Position numbers and translations under genes: made by a program | Source of the DNA: Methylobacterium sp. J-088 | GTDB taxonomy: Bacteria; Pseudomonadota; Alphaproteobacteria; Rhizobiales; Beijerinckiaceae | DNA: 39,531 bases | Assembly: GCF_022829295.1 (NCBI RefSeq) | Contig: NZ_JAKSYH010000146.1 | Span: forward strand, 1-39,531 | Direction of reading: 5' to 3' | Notes under the pieces: model-generated | The model's input: the letters and a program-made list of their open reading frames with translations, nothing else | What the model was told of the DNA's origin: nothing | The model's database searches: none | In this document: positions 15,609 through 23,322 of the stretch, piece by piece | How the letters are laid out: the number at the start of each line of letters is the position of its first letter | Numbering within the stretch: the stretch's first letter is position 1

Positions 15609-16541
15609 TTAAACAGCCTCTTCGCAGTACCGCGCTAGACCGAAGCCAGTTTTTCCATATCCATTACCATTATAGAACAGGATGCTCTGCTGATCGATCC
15701 GACACGTGGCTCCGAAGCAGGTCATCTCGGAGTCCCATCCAGCGACAGATGGCGATATGGCTCCGGTCCAACGAGAGCGATCGGCGATGCGCTCGTCAAA
15801 AGGGCATTGAACCAGTCGATAGTCACGCTCGGTCCGAACGGAAAACATCAACACCACGTCGCCACTGGGGAGATGCTCGGTTCGTGGGCGCCCGAATCCG
15901 ATCTCTCCGAGGGCAGGATCCGGCGTAAGAATATCTTCGGCGCTGGCGGACCAATTGATTCCATCTATCGATTTGGCACGCCGGATCGAATAGCGGGGTA
16001 GTAGTTTTCCCTGAGAATCTTCGATGAAGCGGCTCCCGCCGACATAAAGCATTTCGTACCCGGTGTCCGTTTTCTGCACGAAGGGTGCCGTGCGAAAATA
16101 TCTTTCCTCATTCTGGGCCTGGAGAATTGGCGCCTCCTGGATTCGCTTGAAACTGCGACCTTGATCATGGCTGACAGCCAAGCCCGTGAACAAAGTGTAG
16201 GGAATCCGCCCGGGAAATCTTTGCCAGCCGACGTAATACAGCCACCACTCTTGGCCACAAACGAGGAGATGACAGGGATTGACGCCATCGGCGTCAAAAC
16301 ACCCTTGAGCGCCCAAATCGAGAACTGGGGTCGTACTAAGATGGATAACGTTATGCGGCATCTCGCGCTCTAAATCGACATAATATACTCTCCCGCGAAG
16401 ACCGCTGTCACACGAGGCAAAGAGGACCCGAATGCAGTCTGGCAGAAGAACCGGGGTCGGTACCATTGCGTGCGTTTTCAGGAGTCCGTTGCCCGGCGCT
16501 TCGACGCGAAGACCGATCGACACCCAGGGGTGCATTTTCAT
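15609..16541 (-). CDS. Five-bladed beta-propeller glycosidase-like protein
   Basis: A 310-residue protein with the repeat texture of GH43/GH32/GH130-type propellers. Successive blades contain DADGVNPCHLLV, WWLYYVGWQRF, TGLAVSHDQGRSFKRIQEAP, ERYFRTAPFVQK, YEMLYVGGSRFIE, RRAKSIDGINWS and ILFYNGNGYGKTGFGLARY. The LYYVGW, AVSHDG and LFYNG elements recur roughly every 50-60 residues. It has no signal peptide, so it should be cytoplasmic. Similar proteins lie in O-antigen and capsule loci with undefined roles; they could process or transfer sugars. GGGAG lies nine bases before the ATG. It is 24 bases after the GT61 gene and probably cotranscribed. The specific catalytic acids could not be assigned. 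Confidence 0.65.
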   Translation of the reverse strand: MKMHPWVSIGLRVEAPGNGLLKTHAMVPTPVLLPDCIRVLFASCDSGLRGRVYYVDLEREMPHNVIHLSTTPVLDLGAQGCFDADGVNPCHLLVCGQEWWLYYVGWQRFPGRIPYTLFTGLAVSHDQGRSFKRIQEAPILQAQNEERYFRTAPFVQKTDTGYEMLYVGGSRFIEDSQGKLLPRYSIRRAKSIDGINWSASAEDILTPDPALGEIGFGRPRTEHLPSGDVVLMFSVRTERDYRLVQCPFDERIADRSRWTGAISPSVAGWDSEMTCFGATCRIDQQSILFYNGNGYGKTGFGLARYCEEAV

Positions 16542-16565
16542 GTTGCCGATCTCCCAGTTTAGCGA

Positions 16566-18179
16566 TCACGGAGCAATGTCGGAGGGCGTAAGATTTGCAG
16601 TTTCAACCCGAATGACGTCCGATAAATATTCGATATTGAGCTCGTAATCGCCATGTGTGACTTCGAGGGACTCGCGTTTCTGTGCCGGATCCGACCGGGG
16701 ATCGCGACGCTTTCCAGGGACGGCGAGATATCGGCATTCTGCAAACTTTGCTAGGCTGGAAAAGATCGGAAACTGGACCGCATATGGAGAAACGAGTCCA
16801 AGAACGAGGGCACCCTTCGGAGCAAAAATAACATTGGCGAACGCCGCCCCAATCGGCCCAGCTATACAAATCGCGGATGAGAAAATACGCACCTGTTCCA
16901 GGAAGCTCAATCCAGCCGGGTCTATGATTTCAAAATTATTCCTTCGGAATACTGCTTCAACCTCGCCCCGGTTCTTGATATTGCGTCCCGCTGTCCGTCC
17001 GAGATAGATATACCGACTTGGTTTTGCGTCAGCATTTTCGAGAGCCGAGAGAACTCGGGTGCGCAACCAATATAAACTGTCATGGTTGACGGCTGCGACT
17101 TTCCAGAAGTCGATCGTTGGAGTATCGGGTATGTAAGTCATCACGGATGGGACGTGTAGCTTTGCCACATCGAGGCGGCTTGCATGGCGGCGGACGATCA
17201 GGTCGCGTTCGGGGAAAACGATTTTCAGCGCCTCGAATTCTTGGGGATATAAGTCTTCAGTGATGATGAGCGGAATAGACTTTGCGATTTTGGCGCATTC
17301 CAGAACGTAACCCTTGGTCAGGTACTCGATCATGAAATGGAAGTAATTGGATCCGCAGCGGCCTACGAGAAGGATGCCTTCCGGAAGGGTCGCATTCGGT
17401 GACGGCGGCACTCTAGCGAGCACGCGATCGGCCGGCGATCGGAAGCAGGGGACGATGAATTCGCATTGCCGACTGGTGTATTGCAGATCGGGGTCCGCGG
17501 CCGGCTCGTAGGCTACAAAACTAAAATGCGCAACGATCTGAGAAAAGCCGAAGATCGAAGCATCGCGAATTTCTGCCGACCACAAAGATGGCCGAGCGAC
17601 CGTGCGATCAACGCTTGCATCCGTCGAAAGTGCAACGCTGGGGTCGGAGAAGGTGTATTTTCCGAGACCCTGAACGGTGGTACATTTGAGCCATGGCCGC
17701 TCATCCGACCAGAGTCGAGTGACTGGGAAAATATTCCCCAGGCTGGGACAATGCAAATTCGGTCGAGACGCTATCGCTCGCGCGATAGCAAGGGCAATTT
17801 TATGTTGGGAATTGAGGCCGATCCGGGTGGAGAGTTGATTGATACGGTAACGGAAGCAATCGGTAATATCGGGCCTGTCCCGTTTCAGCAACGCTAAGCC
17901 CAGGACGATCAAGGGCGAAAGTGTATAGATCCATGGTTCAATCGTTGCATTTGGCGCACGCAGCGGGGGTTTGGACCAGCATTCGGCGAAATGGACTGCC
18001 GGATCGACGCCAGCCGCTGCGACATCGGGGTTCCTATCCAGATAGAACCCTCGGTCGACGATCATTTGAGCGAGCCAGAGCTTCAATTCGCTTAACCTGC
18101 GTCTGGGCGCTTGTTGCTGGTCATCTCGATCATTGTGCGCATACCTGGTGGTGTTGTCAGATGGCTTCGTTGTTGTCAT
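16566..18179 (-). CDS. GT61-family (DUF563) glycosyltransferase, paralogue of 10053-11717
   Basis: A 537-residue protein. Residues 42-69 carry the module DRGFYLDRNPDVAAAGVDPA followed by HFAECW. The GT61 domain shows LVGRCGSNYFHFMIEYLTKG at about 285, RYIYLGRTAGRNIKNRGEVE and FLEQVRIFSSAICIAGPIGA, then FANVIFAPKGA. It matches the plus-strand protein at 10053 in order and wording over most of its length (YEPAADP, PSVMTYIPD against PSLMTYLPD, WLRTRVLSAL against WLRTRVFSVL). The DNA is more AT-rich than that of its paralogue. It probably transfers a sugar in the same glycan or a variant of it. The GNAT gene lies 30 bases upstream. Confidence 0.83.
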   Translation of the reverse strand: MTTTKPSDNTTRYAHNDRDDQQQAPRRRLSELKLWLAQMIVDRGFYLDRNPDVAAAGVDPAVHFAECWSKPPLRAPNATIEPWIYTLSPLIVLGLALLKRDRPDITDCFRYRINQLSTRIGLNSQHKIALAIARAIASRPNLHCPSLGNIFPVTRLWSDERPWLKCTTVQGLGKYTFSDPSVALSTDASVDRTVARPSLWSAEIRDASIFGFSQIVAHFSFVAYEPAADPDLQYTSRQCEFIVPCFRSPADRVLARVPPSPNATLPEGILLVGRCGSNYFHFMIEYLTKGYVLECAKIAKSIPLIITEDLYPQEFEALKIVFPERDLIVRRHASRLDVAKLHVPSVMTYIPDTPTIDFWKVAAVNHDSLYWLRTRVLSALENADAKPSRYIYLGRTAGRNIKNRGEVEAVFRRNNFEIIDPAGLSFLEQVRIFSSAICIAGPIGAAFANVIFAPKGALVLGLVSPYAVQFPIFSSLAKFAECRYLAVPGKRRDPRSDPAQKRESLEVTHGDYELNIEYLSDVIRVETANLTPSDIAP

Positions 18180-18209
18180 TGACCGCCGCGCACTTTGATC
18201 GAAATGGCG

Positions 18210-18839
18210 TTATCGATCGGTCTGCGCCAAGCCTTCATTCGGATTTGGCGTGATCGTCGCATGTCGATCGTATGTTCCGGCCTGGGCGGTTCGGAAGCGA
18301 TGGTAGGCCTCTCGTGTGAAGTGGAAATAATAATCCTGATTGTCTTCGCGAACGATCTCTGCACCGGCTCTGAGATGGAATGCGACGACGCTGCTATTGG
18401 CGCGCCGGACATCGAAATGGGCATGCTCGAAGCCGAGGTTGTCAAATCCCAATTCGTAGATCGCGAGCGCTGAGTATGTTGCTAAGCCGACGATTGGTGG
18501 GGGTTCAATGATCCAGCTGCCCCAGCAAAACGAAAGCTTGTCATCGATCGTTCGAAAATCGTACATCCGTACAGTGCCGCGATCTTTGAAGTCCGAGACC
18601 AAGATAAAGTAATATTGCTGGCCCGTCGCCTCGTCTTCCTTATAGCGAGTCAGCCACGCGATCTGTTGCTGCACGGTCGTTGGCGGCGCGTTCAGAAAAC
18701 GGCTGAGCTTGGGATCTGAGCGCAGACGATGGATCAGAGGGCCATCCGATGGCTCCGCCAGCCTCAGGTAGGACCGACGACGGGTGTCTAGGGGGGGCAT
18801 CTTATCGAGTCGATCCACCACCATATCCTGTCTGCGCAT
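18210..18839 (-). CDS. GNAT-family acetyltransferase, RimJ/RimL or PseH-like
   Basis: The core (residues from LRLAEPSDGPLIHRLRSDPK onward) has the GNAT pattern: LSRFLNAPPTTVQQQIAWL, YYFILVSDFKDRGTVRMYDF, a GSWII beta-4 segment, and FEHAHFDVRRANSSVVAFHLRAG for the acetyl-CoA-binding helix and strand 5. This layout resembles RimL-like enzymes and PseH, which acetylates an amino-deoxysugar. The frame is open up to 18947; I favour ATG 18839 or the next ATG at 18824 because the extra N-terminus is not family-like. An AGGAG lies just upstream of 18839 but is closer than usual. Sugar N-acetylation is inferred from the locus. Confidence 0.75.
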   Translation of the reverse strand: MRRQDMVVDRLDKMPPLDTRRRSYLRLAEPSDGPLIHRLRSDPKLSRFLNAPPTTVQQQIAWLTRYKEDEATGQQYYFILVSDFKDRGTVRMYDFRTIDDKLSFCWGSWIIEPPPIVGLATYSALAIYELGFDNLGFEHAHFDVRRANSSVVAFHLRAGAEIVREDNQDYYFHFTREAYHRFRTAQAGTYDRHATITPNPNEGLAQTDR

Positions 18840-19142
18840 GCGCTCCTGAGGCCGAACGGCTACGGGTGTCCGCGTTTCCGGTTCCTGACATGATCGGCCA
18901 ATTTTGTCACACGTGAGGACAGGTGTTCCGCGCTTTTTCATCGCCACAGCGGTCGTGACCGCGCTTAATAGGCGCGCGTACGCTCACATCGGCGGCACGG
19001 CTTCAGGCTGCGGTGCTATCATCGGATGCGGGAACGGGTTGGGGGGCGGACTCTTCCGGTTGGCAGGCACAACCAGGCCGTCACGGCTCTTCCGGTCTCT
19101 GCCTGATATGGTTTGGCCCTTGCGTCGTCCGCGGGGCCGGAA
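18840..19142. other. Intergenic stretch at the right edge of the AT-richer block
   Basis: About 300 bases between the GNAT start and the stop of the tandem GT2 gene. It may contain the promoter for the GNAT-GT61-propeller genes. A CGCGC-TTAATAG-GCGCG inverted repeat lies near 18960-18976, and a 10-base direct repeat (CTCTTCCGGT) occurs twice near 19049 and 19087. No gene is recognised. Confidence 0.35.
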
Positions 19143-21527
19143 TCAACGTGAGTCGGCCTCCCCCTTCACGCGGTGCGTGAAGATCACCGAGAGCCAGGGC
19201 ACGACCTGATGCTCGACCTCGATGGAAAGCAGTACTTCCAGGTGGAGCGCGTAGGGCACGGTGAAGCGGAAGCCGCAGCGGGCCTCATCCATGGTAGTGG
19301 GCATCTCGCCGAGCACCGCCGCAATCACATCTGGACGGTGAACATCCGCGGGTATCCGCTGGACATCGCCATCGACCTCAGCGATGAGCGTCGCCCGAGC
19401 GCGGCTCGCCGAGACGACCCAGCCGGCCAGCAGCACCTGCCCGTCCTGGATCTCAGCCCAGACCCGATCCCGGGGTGCCTCGAGGTTGGCGCGGGCGAAG
19501 AAATCCGGCAGTTCCGCGTCGAGTTCGGCGACGGTGCAGCCGACCTCGTACAGCTCGAAGCCGCGCCCTTCGCCGAAAATTCCGGCGAACTGCTTCTGGT
19601 ATTGCGCGATCCGGGCGTTCTTGATGTCGTCGGGCAGGCCCGACCACTGGCCCTTCTCCTGGACCGTGTAGACCGACAGTAGCTCGCGCAGGAACGCGAT
19701 CCGACCCTTGTCGGCGACGTAGAGGTTCATCAGCCAGTCGGCCGCCGCCGGGTTCTCGTAATAGGCCGCCGGCACCCGGCGCAGGGCCTCGGCGCGGTAG
19801 AAGCAGCAGGAGAAGTTGGCAGTCAGCGGTGAGTTGGCCAGCACCGGGAAGCTGATCGTGCCGGTCGGATGACGGCCCTGCTCGTTGTGCGGCAGGTAGG
19901 AGCCAGTCGCCGGGAAATGGAGCAGCACCCAGTTGAAGCACATGTCGAGTTTGCGGTCGTTGCGCAGCATCCGCATCTGCTTGGCGATCTTGCGGTCGGA
20001 CAACCAGTAATCGTCGGCCTCGCAGAAGGCGACGTAGCGACCCGTGCACGCGGCGAGGCAGTTCTGCATGTTGCGCAGCATGCCGAGATTCCGCGGCCGG
20101 GGCCGGACCACGATCCGCTCCGCATCGCGCGCCCGGTAGGATTCGACGATTTCCGCCGTTCCGTCGGTGGACTTATCGTCGCCGATCACCACCTGCATCC
20201 GGAACAACCCGCGCTGCCCCAGAACCGCGTCGAGGCAGCGGCCGATATCCGCCGCATGGTTGTACGCCGTCACGACGACACTGACAGTGAGTTGCTCCAC
20301 CAGCCACGCGCGCAGCGCCTCCGGCTCGCCGGAGAGGTGGTCCGGCGCGTCGAGGCCCATGTCGCTCAGGGCATCTCGGGCGATATCGGGATTGGCCTCG
20401 ATCAAACGTCCGAGGCTCGCGACATCCTCCTCGTCGAGATAGGCCTCGGCGAGCCGCCGGAAGATCGCTTTCTGCGACGCCTCGTAGCCCGCCGCGTAGC
20501 GACCGCCGAAATGCCCGCGCAGCTTGCGGAAGAACGCGATCTCGGCGTTGCCGAGCTTCTTGTGCCGGGCGAGTTCGGTGGCGTAGGTCGCCCACATCCC
20601 GGCCGCGTGCTTGCGGTAGACCGCCATTACCTCGGGCAGGAAGCCAATGCGCCCGACCTCGGCATGCATCAGGTGGACGTACCAGTCGCCGGGGGCGATG
20701 CCCTCGTCGAACACGAACGCCTCGGCGCCGCGATAGCGCCAGCGATAGAGCACGCTGTTTGTCTGGACGAAGTTGTGCGCCACGAGGTCGGACAGCGAGG
20801 GCTGCGGGCTGCACTGCCTTGGGTAGATCTCTTCGACCCCCGGCACGTCCTGGTAGACGACGCGCACCGGGTGGAAGCAGAGGGTGAATTCCGGGCGCGC
20901 CCGCAGGAAATCGACTTGGCGCTGGAGCTTGCGCGGATCCGTCCAGTAATCGTCCCCCTCGCAGATCGCTACGAATTCGCCGCGGGCGCGGGCCGTGAGG
21001 TCGGCGAAGTTCTTGTTGGGTCCGAGATTTTCGGTGCGCAGAACCGCCACGAGGTTGGGATGACGCGCGGCGTATTCGGCGATGATCTCGGCGGTGCCGT
21101 CGGTCGACCGATCGTCGCCGACGAGCAGCTCGAAGAGGAAATCCGTGGTCTGCCCGAGGATGCTCTCCAGGGTCTGCCGGATAAACGCCGCTTGGTTGTA
21201 GCTGATGCACAAGACCGAGACGACGGGTCGATTCCAGGTCGGTGCGGGTTCCATCTCGGCCCGCGCCCGGATCCAGGCCGCGAAGGGATTGACGAAGCTG
21301 CCGTCGAAGGTTTCGTCCGGCGGCGCCGTAAAGTCGGCTCGGGGCTGGCGCCCGAGGCACGCGCCGTACTTCACGTAATGTTCGAGGGGCGACAGGTCGG
21401 TCAGGCCGACCTCGGGATAGCGCGTCGCATACCAGATGTGGTCAAACAGCCGGCTCGCGTAGATCGTCGCGAAATCGTCCTGCCACGGCTCGAGCGCGGG
21501 TGCGGCCTCTCCTGCACCGTCATGCAT
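19143..21527 (-). CDS. Tandem two-domain GT2 glycosyltransferase with N-terminal repeat module
   Basis: A 794-residue protein from ATG 21527, with GAGGGA eight bases upstream. The module is at about 26-62 (LFDHIWYATRYPEV..., HYVKYGACLGRQP). The first GT2 domain starts at about 104 (VSVLCISYNQAAFIRQTLES, GDDRSTDGT, ICEGDDYWTDP). The second starts at about 416 (VSVVVTAYNHAADIGRCLDA, GDDKSTDGTAEI, FCEADDYWLSD). Both GT-A domains keep the nucleotide-binding and DxD-type acidic motifs (EGDDYW and EADDYW), so both may be active. Residues after about 690 form a beta-rich tail (QVLLAGWVVSASRARATLIAEV). Two transferase units suggest adding two sugars or alternating linkages in a repeat. Confidence 0.88.
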   Translation of the reverse strand: MHDGAGEAAPALEPWQDDFATIYASRLFDHIWYATRYPEVGLTDLSPLEHYVKYGACLGRQPRADFTAPPDETFDGSFVNPFAAWIRARAEMEPAPTWNRPVVSVLCISYNQAAFIRQTLESILGQTTDFLFELLVGDDRSTDGTAEIIAEYAARHPNLVAVLRTENLGPNKNFADLTARARGEFVAICEGDDYWTDPRKLQRQVDFLRARPEFTLCFHPVRVVYQDVPGVEEIYPRQCSPQPSLSDLVAHNFVQTNSVLYRWRYRGAEAFVFDEGIAPGDWYVHLMHAEVGRIGFLPEVMAVYRKHAAGMWATYATELARHKKLGNAEIAFFRKLRGHFGGRYAAGYEASQKAIFRRLAEAYLDEEDVASLGRLIEANPDIARDALSDMGLDAPDHLSGEPEALRAWLVEQLTVSVVVTAYNHAADIGRCLDAVLGQRGLFRMQVVIGDDKSTDGTAEIVESYRARDAERIVVRPRPRNLGMLRNMQNCLAACTGRYVAFCEADDYWLSDRKIAKQMRMLRNDRKLDMCFNWVLLHFPATGSYLPHNEQGRHPTGTISFPVLANSPLTANFSCCFYRAEALRRVPAAYYENPAAADWLMNLYVADKGRIAFLRELLSVYTVQEKGQWSGLPDDIKNARIAQYQKQFAGIFGEGRGFELYEVGCTVAELDAELPDFFARANLEAPRDRVWAEIQDGQVLLAGWVVSASRARATLIAEVDGDVQRIPADVHRPDVIAAVLGEMPTTMDEARCGFRFTVPYALHLEVLLSIEVEHQVVPWLSVIFTHRVKGEADSR

Positions 21528-21589
21528 CAATCAGATCCCTCGCAGAGCCCTCGAACGCGCGTCAGCGGGAAGCCTCCCGGATTTCACCC

Positions 21590-22027
21590 TCAGAGGGTGC
21601 TGGGAAGGCGCCCTTCCTCGGAGCCGTGGTTGTAGTAGTGCTGCGTCGGGTCCGCGCCGGCATTCGCGACATCGTCATTGCACGCGAGGTAGAACTGGCG
21701 GTCGAACAGCCCGGAAGTCTCGAGCCATTCGAGCATCGTCGCCTCGGGGACGACGGGGGCGCGATCGGGCGTGGCGGCGGCGGCTTCGCGATAGAGGTGC
21801 GCGAATCGGGCGATCCGGGCGGCGACCTCCTTGGCGGCGGGGCGGCGCACCGAGGCGGCGGCGACGCTGGATTGCTCACCGGGGCGGCGGCGCTGAAGAT
21901 CGGCCTCGGCGAGGCGAACCAGACGGGCCAGCTCGCCCTGCGCTTCCTTGAGCCGTGCCTGCGTCTCGGCGAGTTCGGCCCGCAGCGCTTCCACGTCCTC
22001 GCCCAAGGTCGGCTCCGTCTCGGTCAC
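21590..22027 (-). CDS. Small coiled-coil protein ending in the locus repeat module
   Basis: A 145-residue protein starting at GTG 22027. Residues 8-48 are a heptad coiled coil (VEALRAELAETQARLKEAQG and onward). A linker follows, then a single module at 104-145: SGLFDRQFYLACNDDVANAG, HYYNHGSEEGRLPSTL. It has no catalytic domain. The same module heads several glycosyltransferases here, so this protein could be a scaffold or adaptor, though a truncated gene remnant is possible. The Shine-Dalgarno is weak. It lies about 60 bases upstream of the tandem GT2 gene on the same strand. Confidence 0.65.
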   Translation of the reverse strand: MTETEPTLGEDVEALRAELAETQARLKEAQGELARLVRLAEADLQRRRPGEQSSVAAASVRRPAAKEVAARIARFAHLYREAAAATPDRAPVVPEATMLEWLETSGLFDRQFYLACNDDVANAGADPTQHYYNHGSEEGRLPSTL

Positions 22028-22215
22028 GACGTCCGACAGGGCATGCGCGGCATCGGCCGGAAACCAACGCGCGGGAACGCCCCCGTCGGGGGAGGCCGGG
22101 TGATACGATCGGCCCCCCGACCGGTCAACCCTGCGCCCGGGGCGGCGCGCTGACGCCTCCCAGGGCTCGCGATACGCGACTGAGCGATCGGACGACCGCC
22201 GATCCGCCCGTCAGC

Positions 22216-23253
22216 TCAGGCGGCCAGCCTGATTCCGTCCTCGGCCTCGTCCCCGGCGGCAGTCGACGATTCCGGGTATCTCAGGCGCCAGCCGACGATC
22301 GTCAGCAGCACGGCCGGCACGAGCAGGATCAGCATCAGGCCGACGATGCTGATATGGCCGACGAGGCGCCCATAAAGGCCACCGGTGCTCCCATGGGACC
22401 AGGATGCGAGCGTCATGCCCGCGGCCGAGGCCAGGAGAACGACGGGGATCTTGAACCAGAGGGGCAGGGCTTCCGGCGGCTGGGCGCGCATCGCGGGCGC
22501 ATTGATCTGCGCCGCGTCGTCGGGTTTGGCGAGGAGCGCTTCGACCTGCCTCTCGAACACCGCCTGACCCGAGTCCTGCGCTTGACGCGCCGGCGGCTCC
22601 GCCCCCGGATCCTCGGTGAGCGGTCCCGGGATCGCGGCCTCGGCGGCGACCATCAGGCGCGCCTCGTGCCGGCGCATAAACAGCCACAGCGCCACCGCGC
22701 CGAGCAGCACGAAGGCCAGCAGCCCGAGGCCGACCGGCCCCATGACGTTCTCGATCGAGCGGCCGCACAGATAGGCGCCGAAGCCCATGATCGAGGCCCA
22801 CGCCACGCCGCCCAGGGCGTTGAAGGCCATGAAGCGACGCGCGTCGAGCTTGTTGACGCCGGCCAGCACCGCCGCGTAGGCCCGCAGCATCGCGGTGAAG
22901 CGGCCGAAGAACACGATCTTCCCGCCGTGCCGGCGGAACAGGTACTGGCCGAGCTTGAGCCGCCCGTGATCGAGGCCGATCAGGTGCCCCTTGCGCAGGA
23001 GCAGAGGAAGGCCCCAGCGGCGGCCGACCCAGTAGCCGGCATTGTCCCCCAGGATCGCGGCGGTCGCAGCGATCGCCACCACGAGGCCGATGTTGATGTT
23101 GCCGGTGCTGCCGGCATAGGCGGCCGCGGTCAGCAGGACCGTCTCGCCGGGCAGGGGTAGGCCGGCGCTCTCCAGCGTGATGATGACGAAGATGGCGATG
23201 TAGCCGTAATGCGCGATCAGGTCGGTGATCGGCAGATCGTGAAGGAAGGACAT
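22216..23253 (-). CDS. DedA-family membrane protein with extended C-terminus
   Basis: A 345-residue membrane protein. The first 200 residues are a DedA/VTT domain: YGYIAIFVIITLESAGLPLP, GETVLLTAAAYAG, GDNAGYWVGRRWG and FFGRFTAMLRAYAAVLAGVN, which keeps the family's F-x-R-x-x-P/A-x-x-R pattern. DedA proteins act in inner-membrane lipid handling, including undecaprenyl-phosphate or phospholipid translocation. Typical members end near 200-220 residues. This one adds a hydrophilic linker (about 210-275) and two more membrane segments (FKIPVVLLASAAGMTLASW and IVGLMLILLVPAVLLTIVGW). GAGGAGA precedes the ATG with ideal spacing. If it recycles undecaprenyl phosphate it would support glycan export, but this is inference. 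Confidence 0.88.
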   Translation of the reverse strand: MSFLHDLPITDLIAHYGYIAIFVIITLESAGLPLPGETVLLTAAAYAGSTGNINIGLVVAIAATAAILGDNAGYWVGRRWGLPLLLRKGHLIGLDHGRLKLGQYLFRRHGGKIVFFGRFTAMLRAYAAVLAGVNKLDARRFMAFNALGGVAWASIMGFGAYLCGRSIENVMGPVGLGLLAFVLLGAVALWLFMRRHEARLMVAAEAAIPGPLTEDPGAEPPARQAQDSGQAVFERQVEALLAKPDDAAQINAPAMRAQPPEALPLWFKIPVVLLASAAGMTLASWSHGSTGGLYGRLVGHISIVGLMLILLVPAVLLTIVGWRLRYPESSTAAGDEAEDGIRLAA

Positions 23254-23322
23254 GCGGTCTCCTCGCGGATCGGACCTGCCGCGCTGTCGCCGACAATCGT
23301 GGCCACTCCGGGGCGAGGCCCG

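Noticed and set aside
19869..21635. Open frame of 588 codons on the plus strand
   Set aside because: It is antisense to the tandem GT2 gene; the translation has no domain and high His/Arg/Val content.
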